The notes: generated by a model from the sequence alone, not told the origin. A stretch of 64,000 nucleotides of DNA from Tolumonas auensis DSM 9187 (GCF_000023065.1 NC_012691.1:3188501-3252500); one strand, 5' to 3'. Shown: positions 19,210 to 30,429, numbered from the stretch's first letter. Translations and numbers: made by a program.

Positions 19210-19791
19210 TCACAGCGAACTGCGACATTGCTGAAACTGTACCGCATACCGCTTTGCCCGTGCGTCCACAACCCGTGAGGTTTTCAGCAACCAGCGTTTC
19301 TGATAATGGGTACCACGGCGAAAACCGCCCCAGCCTTCATGGTAATTAAGATACTGATTATACGCATCAGACGGAGCCACCTTGTTCACCCGGCTGGTTT
19401 TGTACGAATACCAACCCATAAAATCGATGGCATCGGCAAAATCATCGCGATCCGCCCAGCTGTTTCCGGTCTGATCTTTATAATCGCCCCAGGTCTCATC
19501 TTTGACCTGAGCATAACCATAAGCCGAGCTGCGACGACCCAGCGGAATAAACAGGAAATAATCCATCGGCGGCTTGGCATCATGCCTGAAGCTCGATTCC
19601 TGATACATCATCGCCATCGATACCGTGAGCGGCACTCGCCACCGCGTCTGCATATCCAGCGCAGCTTCATACCAGTCACTGTTTTGCCGGAAAATATCAC
19701 AGATATTCTCCGGATTATCCGGACGGTTGGTTGTGGTGGAACTACAGGCTGTCAGCAATAACAGCGTCAGCAGGAAAAACGGTTTTAACAT
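19210..19791 (-). CDS. Lipoprotein with lytic transglycosylase (SLT) domain
   Basis: The protein has 193 residues from the ATG at 19791. A lipobox, LLTAC, at residues 12-16 marks a lipoprotein signal. The SLT fold is suggested by MMYQESSFRHD (catalytic glutamate about residue 65) and SAYGYAQVKDETW, the usual E-S and G-x-x-Q motifs of lysozyme-like transglycosylases. It would cut the peptidoglycan glycan strand at the outer membrane. It is shorter than MltC or Slt and not one of the named E. coli enzymes that I can assign. It lies just upstream of luxS on the same strand. Confidence 0.8.
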   Translation of the reverse strand: MLKPFFLLTLLLLTACSSTTTNRPDNPENICDIFRQNSDWYEAALDMQTRWRVPLTVSMAMMYQESSFRHDAKPPMDYFLFIPLGRRSSAYGYAQVKDETWGDYKDQTGNSWADRDDFADAIDFMGWYSYKTSRVNKVAPSDAYNQYLNYHEGWGGFRRGTHYQKRWLLKTSRVVDARAKRYAVQFQQCRSSL

Positions 19792-19868
19792 GGTACAACT
19801 ATCCATAAAAACAAAACCACACCGCCATCTGTTATTGAAAACAGCAACGATGTGGTCGCAGGAAGAGA

Positions 19869-20228
<360 letters not shown>

Positions 20229-20292
20229 TCATATCCTGTTATCAGCATGATACCTGTCGCTGATAATTTCTACTACCCGAGCTTTTCCGAGG

Positions 20293-20320
20293 ATTGTACT
20301 GTGACACGATCTGATAACAA
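20293..20320 (-). promoter_or_regulatory. Candidate glnB promoter
   Basis: On the minus strand TTGTTA (20320-20315), a 16-bp spacer and TACAAT (20298-20293) predict a start near 20286 and a leader of about 78 nt before glnB. A second weak -10 (TATAAC) lies further upstream. Confidence 0.5.
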
Positions 20321-20366
20321 TTAACATTCGTTATAGCACAGGATCCGCTTTTTCCCGGATAAAAAA

Positions 20367-20396
20367 AAACCGTCCGGCTTTCGCCAGACGGTTTTT
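20367..20396 (-). terminator. Intrinsic terminator after rpsI
   Basis: On the minus strand AAACCGTCTGGC-GAAA-GCCGGACGGTTT runs into a long T tract. It lies 30 bp after the rpsI stop and closes the rplM-rpsI operon. Confidence 0.93.
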
Positions 20397-20425
20397 CGCA
20401 ACACAAATACTGTATAACGTAAAAA

Positions 20426-20818
20426 TTAACGTTTGGAGTATTGTGGACGCTTACGCGCTTTGTGCAGACCCACTTTCTTACGTTCAACGCGACGAGCGTC
20501 ACGAGTAACAAAGCCTGCTTTACGCAGAGTAGGACGCAGTGATTCGTCATATTGCATCAGTGCACGGGTAATACCGTGACGGATAGCGCCAGCCTGACCA
20601 GTGATACCACCACCAGCTACAGTGATATACAGATCCAGTTTACCAGTCATATCGACCAGTTCCAGAGCCTGCATAACCACCATACGAGCGGTAGGACGAC
20701 TGAAGTAGTCCTGCAGTGAACGCTTGTTGATAACGATATCGCCGCTACCTACTTTAGCAAACACACGAGCGGTAGCGCTTTTGCGACGGCCAGTGCCGTA
20801 GTATTGATTGTCAGCCAT
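20426..20818 (-). CDS. rpsI: Small ribosomal subunit protein uS9
   Basis: The protein has 130 residues. It starts [20 protein letters not shown] and ends in the basic tail RKRPQYSKR, whose last residues reach the P-site tRNA in ribosomes. The start follows GGGAGC. It is cotranscribed behind rplM, 14 bp away, the arrangement found across bacteria. Confidence 0.99.
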   Translation of the reverse strand: MADNQYYGTGRRKSATARVFAKVGSGDIVINKRSLQDYFSRPTARMVVMQALELVDMTGKLDLYITVAGGGITGQAGAIRHGITRALMQYDESLRPTLRKAGFVTRDARRVERKKVGLHKARKRPQYSKR

Positions 20819-20832
20819 TTGCCAGCTCCCGA

Positions 20833-21261
20833 TTAGATGTCCAGTACTTGAGGTTGTTGAGCAGCGTGATTGTGCTCGGTACCTGCGTAAACTTTCAGTT
20901 TACGAAGCATGGCACGACCCAGCGGGCCCTTTGGCAACATACCTTTGACTGCGATCTCAAGAATCATTTCTGGCTTGCGAACGATCAGTTTGTCAAAAGT
21001 AATAGACTTCAAACCACCTGGAAAACCAGAGTAGGAGTAGTAAGTTTTAGCCGCAGCTTTATTACCTGTCACAGTGATTTTCTCTGCATTGATAACAACG
21101 ATATAATCACCGGTATCAACATGCGGAGTAAATTCTGCTTTATGCTTACCACGTAAACGGGAAGCGATTTCAGTAGCCAGACGGCCTAAAGTTTTGCCTT
21201 CTGCGTCAACAACGTACCAGTCACGCTTTACGGTTTCTGGCTTGGCAACGAAAGTTTTCAT
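20833..21261 (-). CDS. rplM: Large ribosomal subunit protein uL13
   Basis: The protein has 142 residues, starting [20 protein letters not shown], with the standard L13 motifs [15 protein letters not shown] and [19 protein letters not shown]. It is an early assembly protein of the 50S subunit. It is first in the rplM-rpsI operon, with a leader of roughly 165 nt. In E. coli L13 represses its own operon through the mRNA leader. Confidence 0.99.
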   Translation of the reverse strand: MKTFVAKPETVKRDWYVVDAEGKTLGRLATEIASRLRGKHKAEFTPHVDTGDYIVVINAEKITVTGNKAAAKTYYSYSGFPGGLKSITFDKLIVRKPEMILEIAVKGMLPKGPLGRAMLRKLKVYAGTEHNHAAQQPQVLDI

Positions 21262-21627
21262 CGAGTAAACCCAAATTACCTAAATAAAAAAAACAATCAC
21301 GTCTATCTTGAGACGCAATCTGTGAATGCTTTCGCTTGTACCCCTTCGAATACAAGACCTGCAGGAGTTGCTAGTCCACGCGTAGCGGCGTGGGCACCGT
21401 CTACGGAGGTGGCCTGTAACGTGGGCCGCAAGATTATAGGAGAAGCTGACGAGAAAAGCATCTTGATTTTCATTTTATCTGTGGATAAATATTCTCTTCG
21501 TTTCAGCTGATTTCCAGGTTTTTATTGCGAAGTCACACTCCGTAGTGTCCACTGAGCAAAAGCGATACACTTACTCAAAGTCTGCGGCTATAGTGAGGCC
21601 GTGTCCTGAAATGTATAAGGTGTTGTT
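21262..21627. promoter_or_regulatory. Divergent rplM/zapG intergenic region with a long structured rplM leader
   Basis: This 366-bp gap holds no ORF that looks real. On the minus strand a TATAAT (21438-21433) predicts a start near 21426 and a leader of about 165 nt. That leader contains two good hairpins, CCACGC-CGCTAC-GCGTGG and CTTGTA-N10-TACAAG, candidates for the structure by which L13 represses its own synthesis. On the plus strand TATAGT at about 21590 is a possible -10 for zapG. In E. coli zapE lies in this gap; it is absent here. Confidence 0.55.
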
Positions 21628-22026
21628 ATGACGACTGAATTCACCATGATCCTGTTTGTACTGATTGGCCTGATTGTTGGCTTTGTCGCAGGACGTTCCA
21701 CCTCCCGAGCCGGTGATGCGGCCAAGTTACACAAAGAACTGACCAAAACACGCAAAGAATTTGAACAATATAAACGTGATGTGCAGGATCACTTTATTGG
21801 CTTCTCCGGTCTGATGGAGCAATTGGGTACGCAATATCAGCGGATGTCACAGCATATGTCCGAACAGAGCGAAAAACTGACTAACAGTCAGACGATTTAT
21901 AGCATCCAGCCGGATGTGCCGGCAGAAGAAACCGAACAGACAGCACCGGTTAATGAAGGCGTACATCAGCCACGTGATTATTCCGGTGAACCATCTGGTT
22001 TGTTAAATGATCACAAATCGTCGTGA
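21628..22026 (+). CDS. zapG: ZapG/YhcB inner-membrane cell-division and envelope protein
   Basis: The protein has 132 residues with one N-terminal membrane helix (about 7-25), FVAGRSTSRAGDAAKLHKEL, a coiled coil, and a polar tail, as in the DUF1043 (YhcB) family. The E. coli protein links cell division with cell-wall and LPS synthesis. The start follows AAGGTG. Its place before degQ and degS and beside rplM-rpsI is the conserved gammaproteobacterial arrangement. Confidence 0.9.
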   Translation: MTTEFTMILFVLIGLIVGFVAGRSTSRAGDAAKLHKELTKTRKEFEQYKRDVQDHFIGFSGLMEQLGTQYQRMSQHMSEQSEKLTNSQTIYSIQPDVPAEETEQTAPVNEGVHQPRDYSGEPSGLLNDHKSS

Positions 22027-22100
22027 ACTCTTCTCTATGATTCTTGTCATATAACAATGAGTTGGTAATTACCTGGTCTTGTTGTAAGGAGCTGTAGCGC

Positions 22101-23465
22101 ATGAGCAATACCCGACACATGTTGAGTGTTTTAGCATTAAGTTTGAGTATGGCTTTATCTGTATTACCTGCCCAGGCAGCCTTGCCGTTGAGCGTCGACG
22201 GACAGGATATGCCGAGTCTGGCCCCGGTAGTCGAACAGGTTACCCCGGCCGTGGTGAACATTCTGGTTTCAGGTAAAAAGGTCACCCGACAGGAGATCCC
22301 GGAGCAATTCCGTTTCTTCTTCGGACCGGATATGCCTGATGCTCAGGTTCAGGAGCAGCCGTTTCAGGCTCTGGGTTCCGGTGTCATCATTGATGCCGCT
22401 AAAGGTTATGTGATCACGAACCATCACGTCATAGATGGTGCAGATGAAATCAAAGTTACCCTCAAGGATGGTCGGGAAGTCAAAGCGAAAAAGATTGGTG
22501 AGGATCAGCAATCCGATATCGCATTACTGCAGATTAAAGCGGATGGTTTAACCGAAATTAAACTGGCGAACTCAGAACAGCTGCGGGTCGGTGATTTTGC
22601 TATCGCGATCGGGAACCCGTTTGGTCTGGGACAAACGGTTACCTCCGGTATTATCAGTGCGCTGGGACGAAGCGGGCTGAATATCGAAAATATTGAAAAC
22701 TTCATTCAGACGGATGCCGCGATTAACTCCGGAAACTCCGGTGGTGCGCTGGTTAACCTGAGAGGCGAGCTGATTGGTATCAACACCGCAATTCTGGGAC
22801 CCAACGGCGGTAATATCGGTATCGGCTTTGCGATCCCATCCAATATGGTACGTGACCTGTCAGAGCAGATCCTGAAATATGGTGAAGTGCGTCGCGGTGT
22901 ACTCGGCATTATGGGTGGCGAACTGACCTCGGATCTGGCAAAAGCCTTTGGTACCGATAAACAGCAGGGTGCTTTTGTTAATCAGGTCATGCCAAATTCC
23001 GCCGCGGATGTGGCCGGTATAAAAGCCGGAGACATTATCGTGAAACTGAATGGCAAAGCAGTGCGTTCATTCGGTGAATTACGCGCCAATATTGCCACCA
23101 TGGGCGCCGGGAAAACGGTCATCTTAGGTGTGATCCGGGATGGAAAAGAGCAGGAAGTCAGTGTCACACTGAAACAAGCTGATCTTTCCGAAACCAAAGC
23201 CAGTGTGCTGCATCCGGCTTTGGAAGGCGCCACTTTAGGTAACAGTGAGCCCGGCTCAAAGGTTACCGGCGTCGTCATTACCAAACTGGAACAACGCTCT
23301 CCGGCCGCACAAGCCGGGTTGCAGAAAGATGATGTGATTGTCGGCGTCAACCGGACCCGCATCAATAATCTGCAGGAGCTGCGGACTGCAATGAAGAACC
23401 GGGCCGATATTCTGGCATTGAATATCCGCCGTGGTGACGCAACCCTGTATCTGGTACTGCGTTAA
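22101..23465 (+). CDS. degQ: Periplasmic serine endoprotease DegQ
   Basis: The protein has 454 residues, with a signal peptide cut after AQA (about 26). The HtrA triad is H109 (YVITNHHVIDG), D139 (QQSDIALLQI) and S213 (NSGNSGGALV), followed by two PDZ domains (about 255-345 and 365-454), which marks DegP/DegQ type rather than DegS. It degrades or refolds misfolded envelope proteins. The start follows AAGGAG. It is placed directly before degS, so degQ fits better than degP. Confidence 0.95.
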   Translation: MSNTRHMLSVLALSLSMALSVLPAQAALPLSVDGQDMPSLAPVVEQVTPAVVNILVSGKKVTRQEIPEQFRFFFGPDMPDAQVQEQPFQALGSGVIIDAAKGYVITNHHVIDGADEIKVTLKDGREVKAKKIGEDQQSDIALLQIKADGLTEIKLANSEQLRVGDFAIAIGNPFGLGQTVTSGIISALGRSGLNIENIENFIQTDAAINSGNSGGALVNLRGELIGINTAILGPNGGNIGIGFAIPSNMVRDLSEQILKYGEVRRGVLGIMGGELTSDLAKAFGTDKQQGAFVNQVMPNSAADVAGIKAGDIIVKLNGKAVRSFGELRANIATMGAGKTVILGVIRDGKEQEVSVTLKQADLSETKASVLHPALEGATLGNSEPGSKVTGVVITKLEQRSPAAQAGLQKDDVIVGVNRTRINNLQELRTAMKNRADILALNIRRGDATLYLVLR

Positions 23466-23553
23466 CAAATACGCCTGCTGGCGTTCTGTCAGCAGGCCAT
23501 CCTTCTGAAAGATATGCTATTCTTTTCATTCGTTTTGAATGGAGAGAGGACTT

Positions 23554-24654
23554 ATGTGGATTGCAGCCTTACGTTACATCGGCAAAGCCGTATTGTTAGG
23601 GCTGTTGCTTGCAGGTCTGCTCATCTGGGCTCCCCATTTACGCCAGTTTACTTCCGACAGCTATGATCCCAGAGAGGCGCCGCCGCTGAGTTATGCCTAT
23701 GCTGCCAGCCGGGCCGGTCCGGCGGTCGTTAATATCTATACCCGCAGTTTTCAGCACTCCGCCTTAAATGACAGCAAAGAGCTGTTACCCCAGAATCTGG
23801 GCTCCGGTGTGATCATGAGCCGGAAAGGTTATGTGCTGACGAATTTTCATGTGATCTCTGATGCCGACCAGATCATTGTCGCACTACAGGATGGCCGGGT
23901 ACTCACTGCTGAGCTGGTAGGTGCCGATGTTCCCACGGATCTGGCGGTGCTCTCTATCTCTGCCGACAATCTGCCGGAGATCCCGCAGGATCCTCAACTT
24001 TCTCCGTTGGTCGGTGATGTGGTTCTGGCCATTGGCAACCCGTATAACGTTGGGCAAACCATTACCCAAGGCATTATCAGTGCCACCGGCCGCATTGGTT
24101 TGAGCACCATGGGACCAGACAGCAACGGTCGGCAGGATCTGCTGCAAACCGATGCAGCCATTAACTCCGGTAACTCTGGCGGTGCACTGGTCAACACCCG
24201 CGGTGAACTGGTCGGTATCAATGCCGGAGCCTATCATATGGGGACATCTCAGGAAGGTTACGGTATCAGCTTTGCTATCCCCTACCAGCTGGCGAAGCGG
24301 ATTATGGATGAACTGATCTCTCACGGGCGGGTTAAGCGTGGCTATGTCGGGATTTCCAGCGTACAGATTGATTCCGTCACTGCCAAATTACAGGACGCCC
24401 AACTTTCTAAAGGATTAATCATTGAGAATATGGACAGTGATGGCCCGGCAGTCAAAGGCGGTCTGCAACGGGGTGATTTGCTGCTCCGGATCAATGATAA
24501 ACCCATCAATAATGTCAGGGATGCCATGGATATCATTGCTGAGATGCCACCCGGAACGAAGGCTAAATTCACCGTGCTGCGCAATGGCAAACAGTTGGTC
24601 TGTACCATTACCGTAGAAGAAGACGTGCGTTTCAGTGAATCAGGAAACAGTTAA
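23554..24654 (+). CDS. degS: Site-1 envelope stress protease DegS
   Basis: The protein has 366 residues from the ATG at 23554 after GGAGAGAGG. An uncleaved N-terminal membrane anchor (about 8-26) replaces a signal peptide. The triad is H99 (TNFHVI), D129 (VPTDLAVL) and S208 (INSGNSGG), with a single C-terminal PDZ domain. DegS senses unfolded porin C-termini and cuts the anti-sigma factor RseA to release sigma-E. It follows degQ by 88 bp, and a terminator follows directly. Confidence 0.96.
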   Translation: MWIAALRYIGKAVLLGLLLAGLLIWAPHLRQFTSDSYDPREAPPLSYAYAASRAGPAVVNIYTRSFQHSALNDSKELLPQNLGSGVIMSRKGYVLTNFHVISDADQIIVALQDGRVLTAELVGADVPTDLAVLSISADNLPEIPQDPQLSPLVGDVVLAIGNPYNVGQTITQGIISATGRIGLSTMGPDSNGRQDLLQTDAAINSGNSGGALVNTRGELVGINAGAYHMGTSQEGYGISFAIPYQLAKRIMDELISHGRVKRGYVGISSVQIDSVTAKLQDAQLSKGLIIENMDSDGPAVKGGLQRGDLLLRINDKPINNVRDAMDIIAEMPPGTKAKFTVLRNGKQLVCTITVEEDVRFSESGNS

Positions 24655-24684
24655 ACAAAAGGCACCCGACGGTGCCTTTGTTTT
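24655..24684. terminator. Bidirectional terminator between degS and murA
   Basis: AAGGCACC-CGAC-GGTGCCTT is flanked by A-rich and T-rich runs (ACAAAA and TTGTTTT). It lies between the converging degS and murA genes. Confidence 0.88.
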
Positions 24685-24699
24685 CACTAAGGAGTGACT

Positions 24700-25971
<1,272 letters not shown>

Positions 25972-26010
25972 TCAATATTCAGACTTCATAGCGCGGCAAT
26001 CCGCGCTGAC

Positions 26011-26265
26011 TCAATAACCGTTCAGTTTACGATCACGTTGCCACTCTTCCGGAGTGAACGCCTTGATACTCAGGGCGTGGATGGCATTGCTGGCAATATG
26101 TTCCTTCAGCGGAGCATAAACGGTTTGCTGTTTTTTCACCCGGCTCATACCGGCAAACAGGGAAGAAACGGCAATGACTTTATAGTGACCGTTTTCACCC
26201 TGTACATATAACTCGTCCAGCGCGAGAGCGGCCCGAAGAATACTCTCAATCTCGGTTGGATGCAT
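26011..26265 (-). CDS. ibaG: BolA-family protein IbaG
   Basis: The protein has 84 residues from the ATG at 26265, the same length as E. coli IbaG. Earlier starts would add an unrelated tail. [15 protein letters not shown] and [17 protein letters not shown] are typical BolA/IbaG motifs. It binds monothiol glutaredoxin and an Fe-S cluster and is linked to acid tolerance. It sits between mlaB and murA, as in enterobacteria. Confidence 0.95.
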   Translation of the reverse strand: MHPTEIESILRAALALDELYVQGENGHYKVIAVSSLFAGMSRVKKQQTVYAPLKEHIASNAIHALSIKAFTPEEWQRDRKLNGY

Positions 26266-26278
26266 AATCATTTCTCGT

Positions 26279-26539
26279 TTATTGCGATGAGGCCAGATCG
26301 AATAATGCACTGACGCCATATAATGAAATCAGCTGCACTAATTCGGGTGATGCGCCCTGTACTAACAGACGCTGATTGGTTGCCTGACAAGCCTGAGCCC
26401 ACTTGACCAGAAAAGCGACGCCCGCCGAGTCAATCTTATTGACGGAACTGACATCAAGCTCATTCTGTCGGAACAGCTCCTCCCTTCCCGGCCACAATTG
26501 TGTCACCTGGACGGCATCAAGATTGCCAGTCAGTTTCAT
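26279..26539 (-). CDS. mlaB: Phospholipid transport system STAS protein MlaB
   Basis: The protein has 86 residues, a lone STAS domain with the usual [17 protein letters not shown] core. MlaB binds the MlaF ATPase in the cytoplasm and is needed for activity of the MlaFEDB complex. Its ATG overlaps the mlaC stop by four bases. Confidence 0.92.
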   Translation of the reverse strand: MKLTGNLDAVQVTQLWPGREELFRQNELDVSSVNKIDSAGVAFLVKWAQACQATNQRLLVQGASPELVQLISLYGVSALFDLASSQ

Positions 26540-27174
26540 GACTGTTTACCCGGTAAAGTAGCCGGTTTTAAATTATGTTGTTCCAGCATATTGCTGACAC
26601 TATCAATCCCTTTCTGACGGATAGAACCACCCAGCTCAGACTGTTTGGAAGAAAGCAGACTTACACCTTCAGCAACCATATCAAACACTTTCCATTCGCC
26701 GGTTTTGCTGTTCTTCCGTAGCTGAAAAACCACATTAATTTCAGGTTTACCCGGATCAATGACCGTCACTTTTACAGAGACCTCTTTCTTGGTATCCAGC
26801 GGCTGGCTCTGTTCTACCTTGATAGTCTGTTTATCATATTTTCCCAGTGCATCGGCGTAAGTCGCTACGATGTAATCGGTAAATGCTGAAACAAAACGAT
26901 CTCGTTGTGATGGCGTTGTATTTTTCAGCTCTTTACCGATCACTTTATACGCCGCAAACTTGTTATCTACATAAGGTAATAACTCTTCGCGAATAATCGT
27001 CCGCAGATGATTCGGATTTTGCTTAACCTGAGGAGCATCCTGCTCCAGACGAGTGAATGTCTTTCCTGCCGCTTCTTTGACCAGCAGATAGGGATCTTGT
27101 GAATTAATAGCGAATGACTGTGCAGAAACCAGTAACAGTAACCAGACAGCACAACGGTTTACCCACTTAAACAT
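26536..27174 (-). CDS. mlaC: Periplasmic phospholipid-binding protein MlaC
   Basis: The protein has 212 residues with a signal peptide (about 1-22, AQSFA). It has the Ttg2/MlaC fold pattern: an early PYLLVKEAAGKTF segment, FVSAFTDYIVATYADALG, and GEWKVFDMVAEGVSLL. It ferries phospholipids between the outer-membrane MlaA complex and the inner-membrane MlaFEDB complex. The start follows GGAG. It is fourth in the mla operon. Confidence 0.95.
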   Translation of the reverse strand: MFKWVNRCAVWLLLLVSAQSFAINSQDPYLLVKEAAGKTFTRLEQDAPQVKQNPNHLRTIIREELLPYVDNKFAAYKVIGKELKNTTPSQRDRFVSAFTDYIVATYADALGKYDKQTIKVEQSQPLDTKKEVSVKVTVIDPGKPEINVVFQLRKNSKTGEWKVFDMVAEGVSLLSSKQSELGGSIRQKGIDSVSNMLEQHNLKPATLPGKQS

Positions 27175-27194
27175 TGCGTGACTCCTTAGATGCT

Positions 27195-27710
27195 TTAGTT
27201 ATTAGTATCTGTTGCAGCAGAAGTCTGGCCATCAGATTTGCCATCCGCCTGCCCGTAGACAAATTTGCCAATCAAATCTTCCAGTACCATCGCTGATTTG
27301 GTATCTGAAATCGCATCGCCGCTTTTCAGTATTTCAGTTCCCATTTCTTCATCAGAAAAACCGGGGGTAATACCAATATACTGCTCGCCTAATAAGCCGG
27401 AAGTCAGAATGGCTGCCGTACTGGTGTCAGACAACTGGTTATAGTTTTCGTCGATCTGCATTTCCACTTTCGGTGTAAACGATTTGGCATCAATCGAGAT
27501 ATCAGATACCCGGCCAATCACGACACCACCAATTTTTACCGGAGATCTGACTTTAAGACCGCCGATATTATCAAAATTGGCATACAGCGAATATGTATCG
27601 CCCTTATTGCCAAAGGTCAGGCCTGCTACTTGCAATGCCAGCATGACACCGGCAAATATACCCGCCAGCATGAAACACCCAACCAGAAACTCAATTTTGC
27701 TGAACTTCAT
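27195..27710 (-). CDS. mlaD: Phospholipid transport MCE-domain protein MlaD
   Basis: The protein has 171 residues from the ATG at 27710, with AGGTGAGAG just upstream. A GTG three codons earlier overlaps that site. One N-terminal membrane helix is followed by a single MCE domain (SLYANFDNIGGLKVRSPVKI, TSGLLGEQYIGITPGF). It forms the hexameric ring on MlaE through which lipids pass. It starts 5 nt after the mlaE stop. Confidence 0.95.
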   Translation of the reverse strand: MKFSKIEFLVGCFMLAGIFAGVMLALQVAGLTFGNKGDTYSLYANFDNIGGLKVRSPVKIGGVVIGRVSDISIDAKSFTPKVEMQIDENYNQLSDTSTAAILTSGLLGEQYIGITPGFSDEEMGTEILKSGDAISDTKSAMVLEDLIGKFVYGQADGKSDGQTSAATDTNN

Positions 27711-27715
27711 CGCTC

Positions 27716-28495
27716 TCACCTGAACATGACGGCTGTCATTACAAAATCCAATCCCAATACCAGCAACGAGGCGTGAACTACTGTTCGTGTGGTCGCCTGA
27801 CTGATTCCTGCTGCCGTTGGCAGACTGTCATAACCATTAAATAAAGCAACCCAGGTGACGACCAGTGCAAACGCTACCGACTTGATAATCCCCTGAACAA
27901 TATCTTCCTGCCAGTCCACCGATGCCTGCATCGCTGACCAGAAACCACCCTCATCAGCGCCGAGCCAGTCAACACCGACCAGTTTGCCACCAATAATACC
28001 GATAAAACAAAATATCAGAGACAACAGCGGCAGGCTGATCGCCCCGGCCCAGAAGCGTGGCGAGACAATCCGGCGTAGCGGATCAACTGCCATCATTTCC
28101 AGACTGCTCAGCTGTTCGGTCGCTTTCATCAGACCAATTTCTGCGGTAAGCGCCGATCCGGCACGCCCGGCAAATAATAAAGCAGAAACCACCGGACCAA
28201 GTTCACGTAACAATGACAGTGCCACTAATGGTCCGAGAGATGCTTCAGCACCAAAATCCACCAGCACCCGGTATCCCTGAAAGCCAAGCACCATACCGAT
28301 AAACAGACCTGAAACCAGAATAATCAATACAGACTCAACGCCAACGACATAGAGTTGCTGAATCAACAACGGGAAATGTTTTCTCGGTTCTGGTCGTCCA
28401 ACAAGTGCCTGATACAACATGATGCCGGCACGTCCGGTCGCCGTCAGGCTTTGTATGCCACGCCGTCCGAGACGGCTGATTAAATCGACCAACAT
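27716..28495 (-). CDS. mlaE: Phospholipid ABC transporter permease MlaE
   Basis: The protein has 259 residues and about five membrane helices of the MlaE permease family. [20 protein letters not shown] and [20 protein letters not shown] are the conserved coupling segments. It is the membrane core of the MlaFEDB lipid transporter. Its ATG directly follows the mlaF stop. Confidence 0.96.
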   Translation of the reverse strand: MLVDLISRLGRRGIQSLTATGRAGIMLYQALVGRPEPRKHFPLLIQQLYVVGVESVLIILVSGLFIGMVLGFQGYRVLVDFGAEASLGPLVALSLLRELGPVVSALLFAGRAGSALTAEIGLMKATEQLSSLEMMAVDPLRRIVSPRFWAGAISLPLLSLIFCFIGIIGGKLVGVDWLGADEGGFWSAMQASVDWQEDIVQGIIKSVAFALVVTWVALFNGYDSLPTAAGISQATTRTVVHASLLVLGLDFVMTAVMFR

Positions 28496-29284
28496 CTAAA
28501 GTTCCTGTAACAATTCAATGGCCGGATAGTGGAATGGCACCGGTCCATCAGGTAAACCCTGCACAAACTGCACTACTTCCGGATTACCTTCACGGCGCAA
28601 CTCTTCCGGCGAGCCATGCGCCACAATACTATGATTTGCTATCAGATAGACGTAATCCGCAATGCTCATCACTTCAGCCACATCATGCGATACGATAACG
28701 GATGTAATCCCCATTGACGTGTTTAACTCGCGGATCAGTTTTACCAGCACCGCCATCGTGATCGGATCCTGGCCGGCGAACGGTTCGTCATACATGATCA
28801 ATTCCGGATCCAGCGCTATCGCCCTGGCCAGTGCCGCGCGACGGGCCATACCGCCGGAAAGCTGGGATGGCATCAGACTGGCCGCACCACGCAATCCCAC
28901 CGATTCCAGTTTCATCAGCACGAGCGTACGGATAATCTCTTCCGGTAAACGGGTATGTTCACGTAACGGATAAGCGACATTGTCAAAAACACTGATCCCA
29001 CTGAATAATGCGCCGCTCTGGAACAACATACTCATACGTTTACGGATAGCATAAAGATCGCGTCGGTTTAACTGAGGAATATCGGCACCATCGAACAGGA
29101 TCTGCCCGTGATCCGGCTTCAGTTGCCCGCCGATCAATCGCAGCAAGGTGGTTTTACCGATACCACTGGGTCCCATCAGCGCAGTGATCTTGCCTTTGGG
29201 AATATCCAGACTGATATTGTCGTAAATCAACCGCTCTCCATGACTGAAACTTAAGTCCCGGATCTGGATCAATGAATCACTCAC
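28496..29284 (-). CDS. mlaF: Phospholipid ABC transporter ATP-binding protein MlaF
   Basis: The protein has 262 residues if started at the GTG at 29284, which has CGGAGG 4 nt upstream and gives MSDSLIQIRDLSF, aligned with known MlaF. A start 20 codons earlier is unlikely. Walker A is GPSGIGKTT (about 38-46), the signature is LSGGMARR, and Walker B is LIMYDEP. It powers phospholipid transport that maintains outer-membrane asymmetry. It is first in the mlaFEDCB-ibaG-murA operon. Confidence 0.95.
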   Translation of the reverse strand: MSDSLIQIRDLSFSHGERLIYDNISLDIPKGKITALMGPSGIGKTTLLRLIGGQLKPDHGQILFDGADIPQLNRRDLYAIRKRMSMLFQSGALFSGISVFDNVAYPLREHTRLPEEIIRTLVLMKLESVGLRGAASLMPSQLSGGMARRAALARAIALDPELIMYDEPFAGQDPITMAVLVKLIRELNTSMGITSVIVSHDVAEVMSIADYVYLIANHSIVAHGSPEELRREGNPEVVQFVQGLPDGPVPFHYPAIELLQEL

Positions 29285-29415
29285 GCAACCTCCGCTGACA
29301 AACTTCTGTCGCCCATTGTATATGGTGAAAAATGTCGTAGCCAATTAAACAGGTACCACTGATACTGTTTTCAGGCAAAAAAAGTGCCGTTATCGCTTCT
29401 GTGCCGAGGTTTTCA

Positions 29416-29421
29416 TATAAT
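29416..29421 (+). promoter_or_regulatory. Candidate kdsD promoter -10
   Basis: A perfect TATAAT lies 34 bp before the kdsD start in the gap between the divergent mla and kds operons. No good -35 is seen at 16-18 bp, so an activator or an upstream T-rich segment may help. Confidence 0.45.
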
Positions 29422-29454
29422 GTGATCTCGCGCAACACGCTCAGAGGATCGTAA

Positions 29455-30429
29455 ATGCCAACTAATTTTGATTTCCGCCAGTCCGCAGAACGCGTTTTAC
29501 GTCTGGAACTCCAGGCAATTGAAGGACTTTTCCAGACACTGGATGAACAATTCACTCAGGCTTGTCAGATGCTTTTCCACTGCAAAGGGAAAGTTATCGT
29601 AATGGGCATGGGTAAATCAGGACACATCGGCCGGAAGATGGCAGCCAGTTTTGCCAGCACCGGAACCCCGGCTTTCTTCGTCCATCCGGGTGAAGCCAGC
29701 CATGGTGATTTGGGCATGATCAGCAGCAATGATGTGGTCATCGCCATTTCAAATTCCGGTGAAAGCAACGAAATACTGGCTGTCTTGCCGGTGATGAAAC
29801 GCTGGGGAATCAAGCTTATCTGCATGACCAGCCGGCCTGAATCAACCATGGCAAAAGAAGCCGATATTCACCTTTGTCTGCATGTGGAACAGGAAGCATG
29901 CCCGCTGGGTCTGGCTCCGACTTCCAGTACGACCGCAACACTGGTACTTGGTGATGCTCTGGCAGTGTCATTACTCGAAGCCCGTGGCTTTACCGCGAAT
30001 GACTTTGCCATGTCTCATCCGGGTGGCGCGCTCGGCCGGAAACTGTTGCTGCGGAATGCAGATATCATGCATCAGGGTGAACAGATCCCGGCCGTGTCAG
30101 ATAAAGCGTCCGTCAGCGATGCCTTACTGGAAATGAGCCGTAAAGGTCTGGGGATGACCGCGATTCTGGATGATACCGGAACACTGGCCGGGATTTTCAC
30201 GGATGGTGATTTGCGCCGTATACTGGATCAACAACTGGATATTCATACCACATCAATCACCAAAGTGATGACAACCAACTGCATCACCGTCCCTGCCGAG
30301 ATGCTGGTGGCTCAGTCGGTGAAGCTGATGCAGGAAAGAAAAATCAACGCACTGATCGTGCTGGATAAACAACACCGCCCGGTCGGTGCATTTAACATGC
30401 ATGATGTGCTGAAAGCCGGAGTAGTATGA
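29455..30429 (+). CDS. kdsD: Arabinose-5-phosphate isomerase KdsD
   Basis: The protein has 324 residues: an N-terminal SIS sugar-isomerase domain (GMGKSGHIGRKMAASFASTG, GEASHGDLGMI) and two CBS domains (about residues 205-324). It converts ribulose 5-phosphate to arabinose 5-phosphate, the first step toward Kdo for LPS. The start follows AGAGGATCG. It heads the kdsD-kdsC-lptCAB unit. The calcium/proton antiporter gene yrbG that precedes it in E. coli is absent. Confidence 0.97.
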   Translation: MPTNFDFRQSAERVLRLELQAIEGLFQTLDEQFTQACQMLFHCKGKVIVMGMGKSGHIGRKMAASFASTGTPAFFVHPGEASHGDLGMISSNDVVIAISNSGESNEILAVLPVMKRWGIKLICMTSRPESTMAKEADIHLCLHVEQEACPLGLAPTSSTTATLVLGDALAVSLLEARGFTANDFAMSHPGGALGRKLLLRNADIMHQGEQIPAVSDKASVSDALLEMSRKGLGMTAILDDTGTLAGIFTDGDLRRILDQQLDIHTTSITKVMTTNCITVPAEMLVAQSVKLMQERKINALIVLDKQHRPVGAFNMHDVLKAGVV

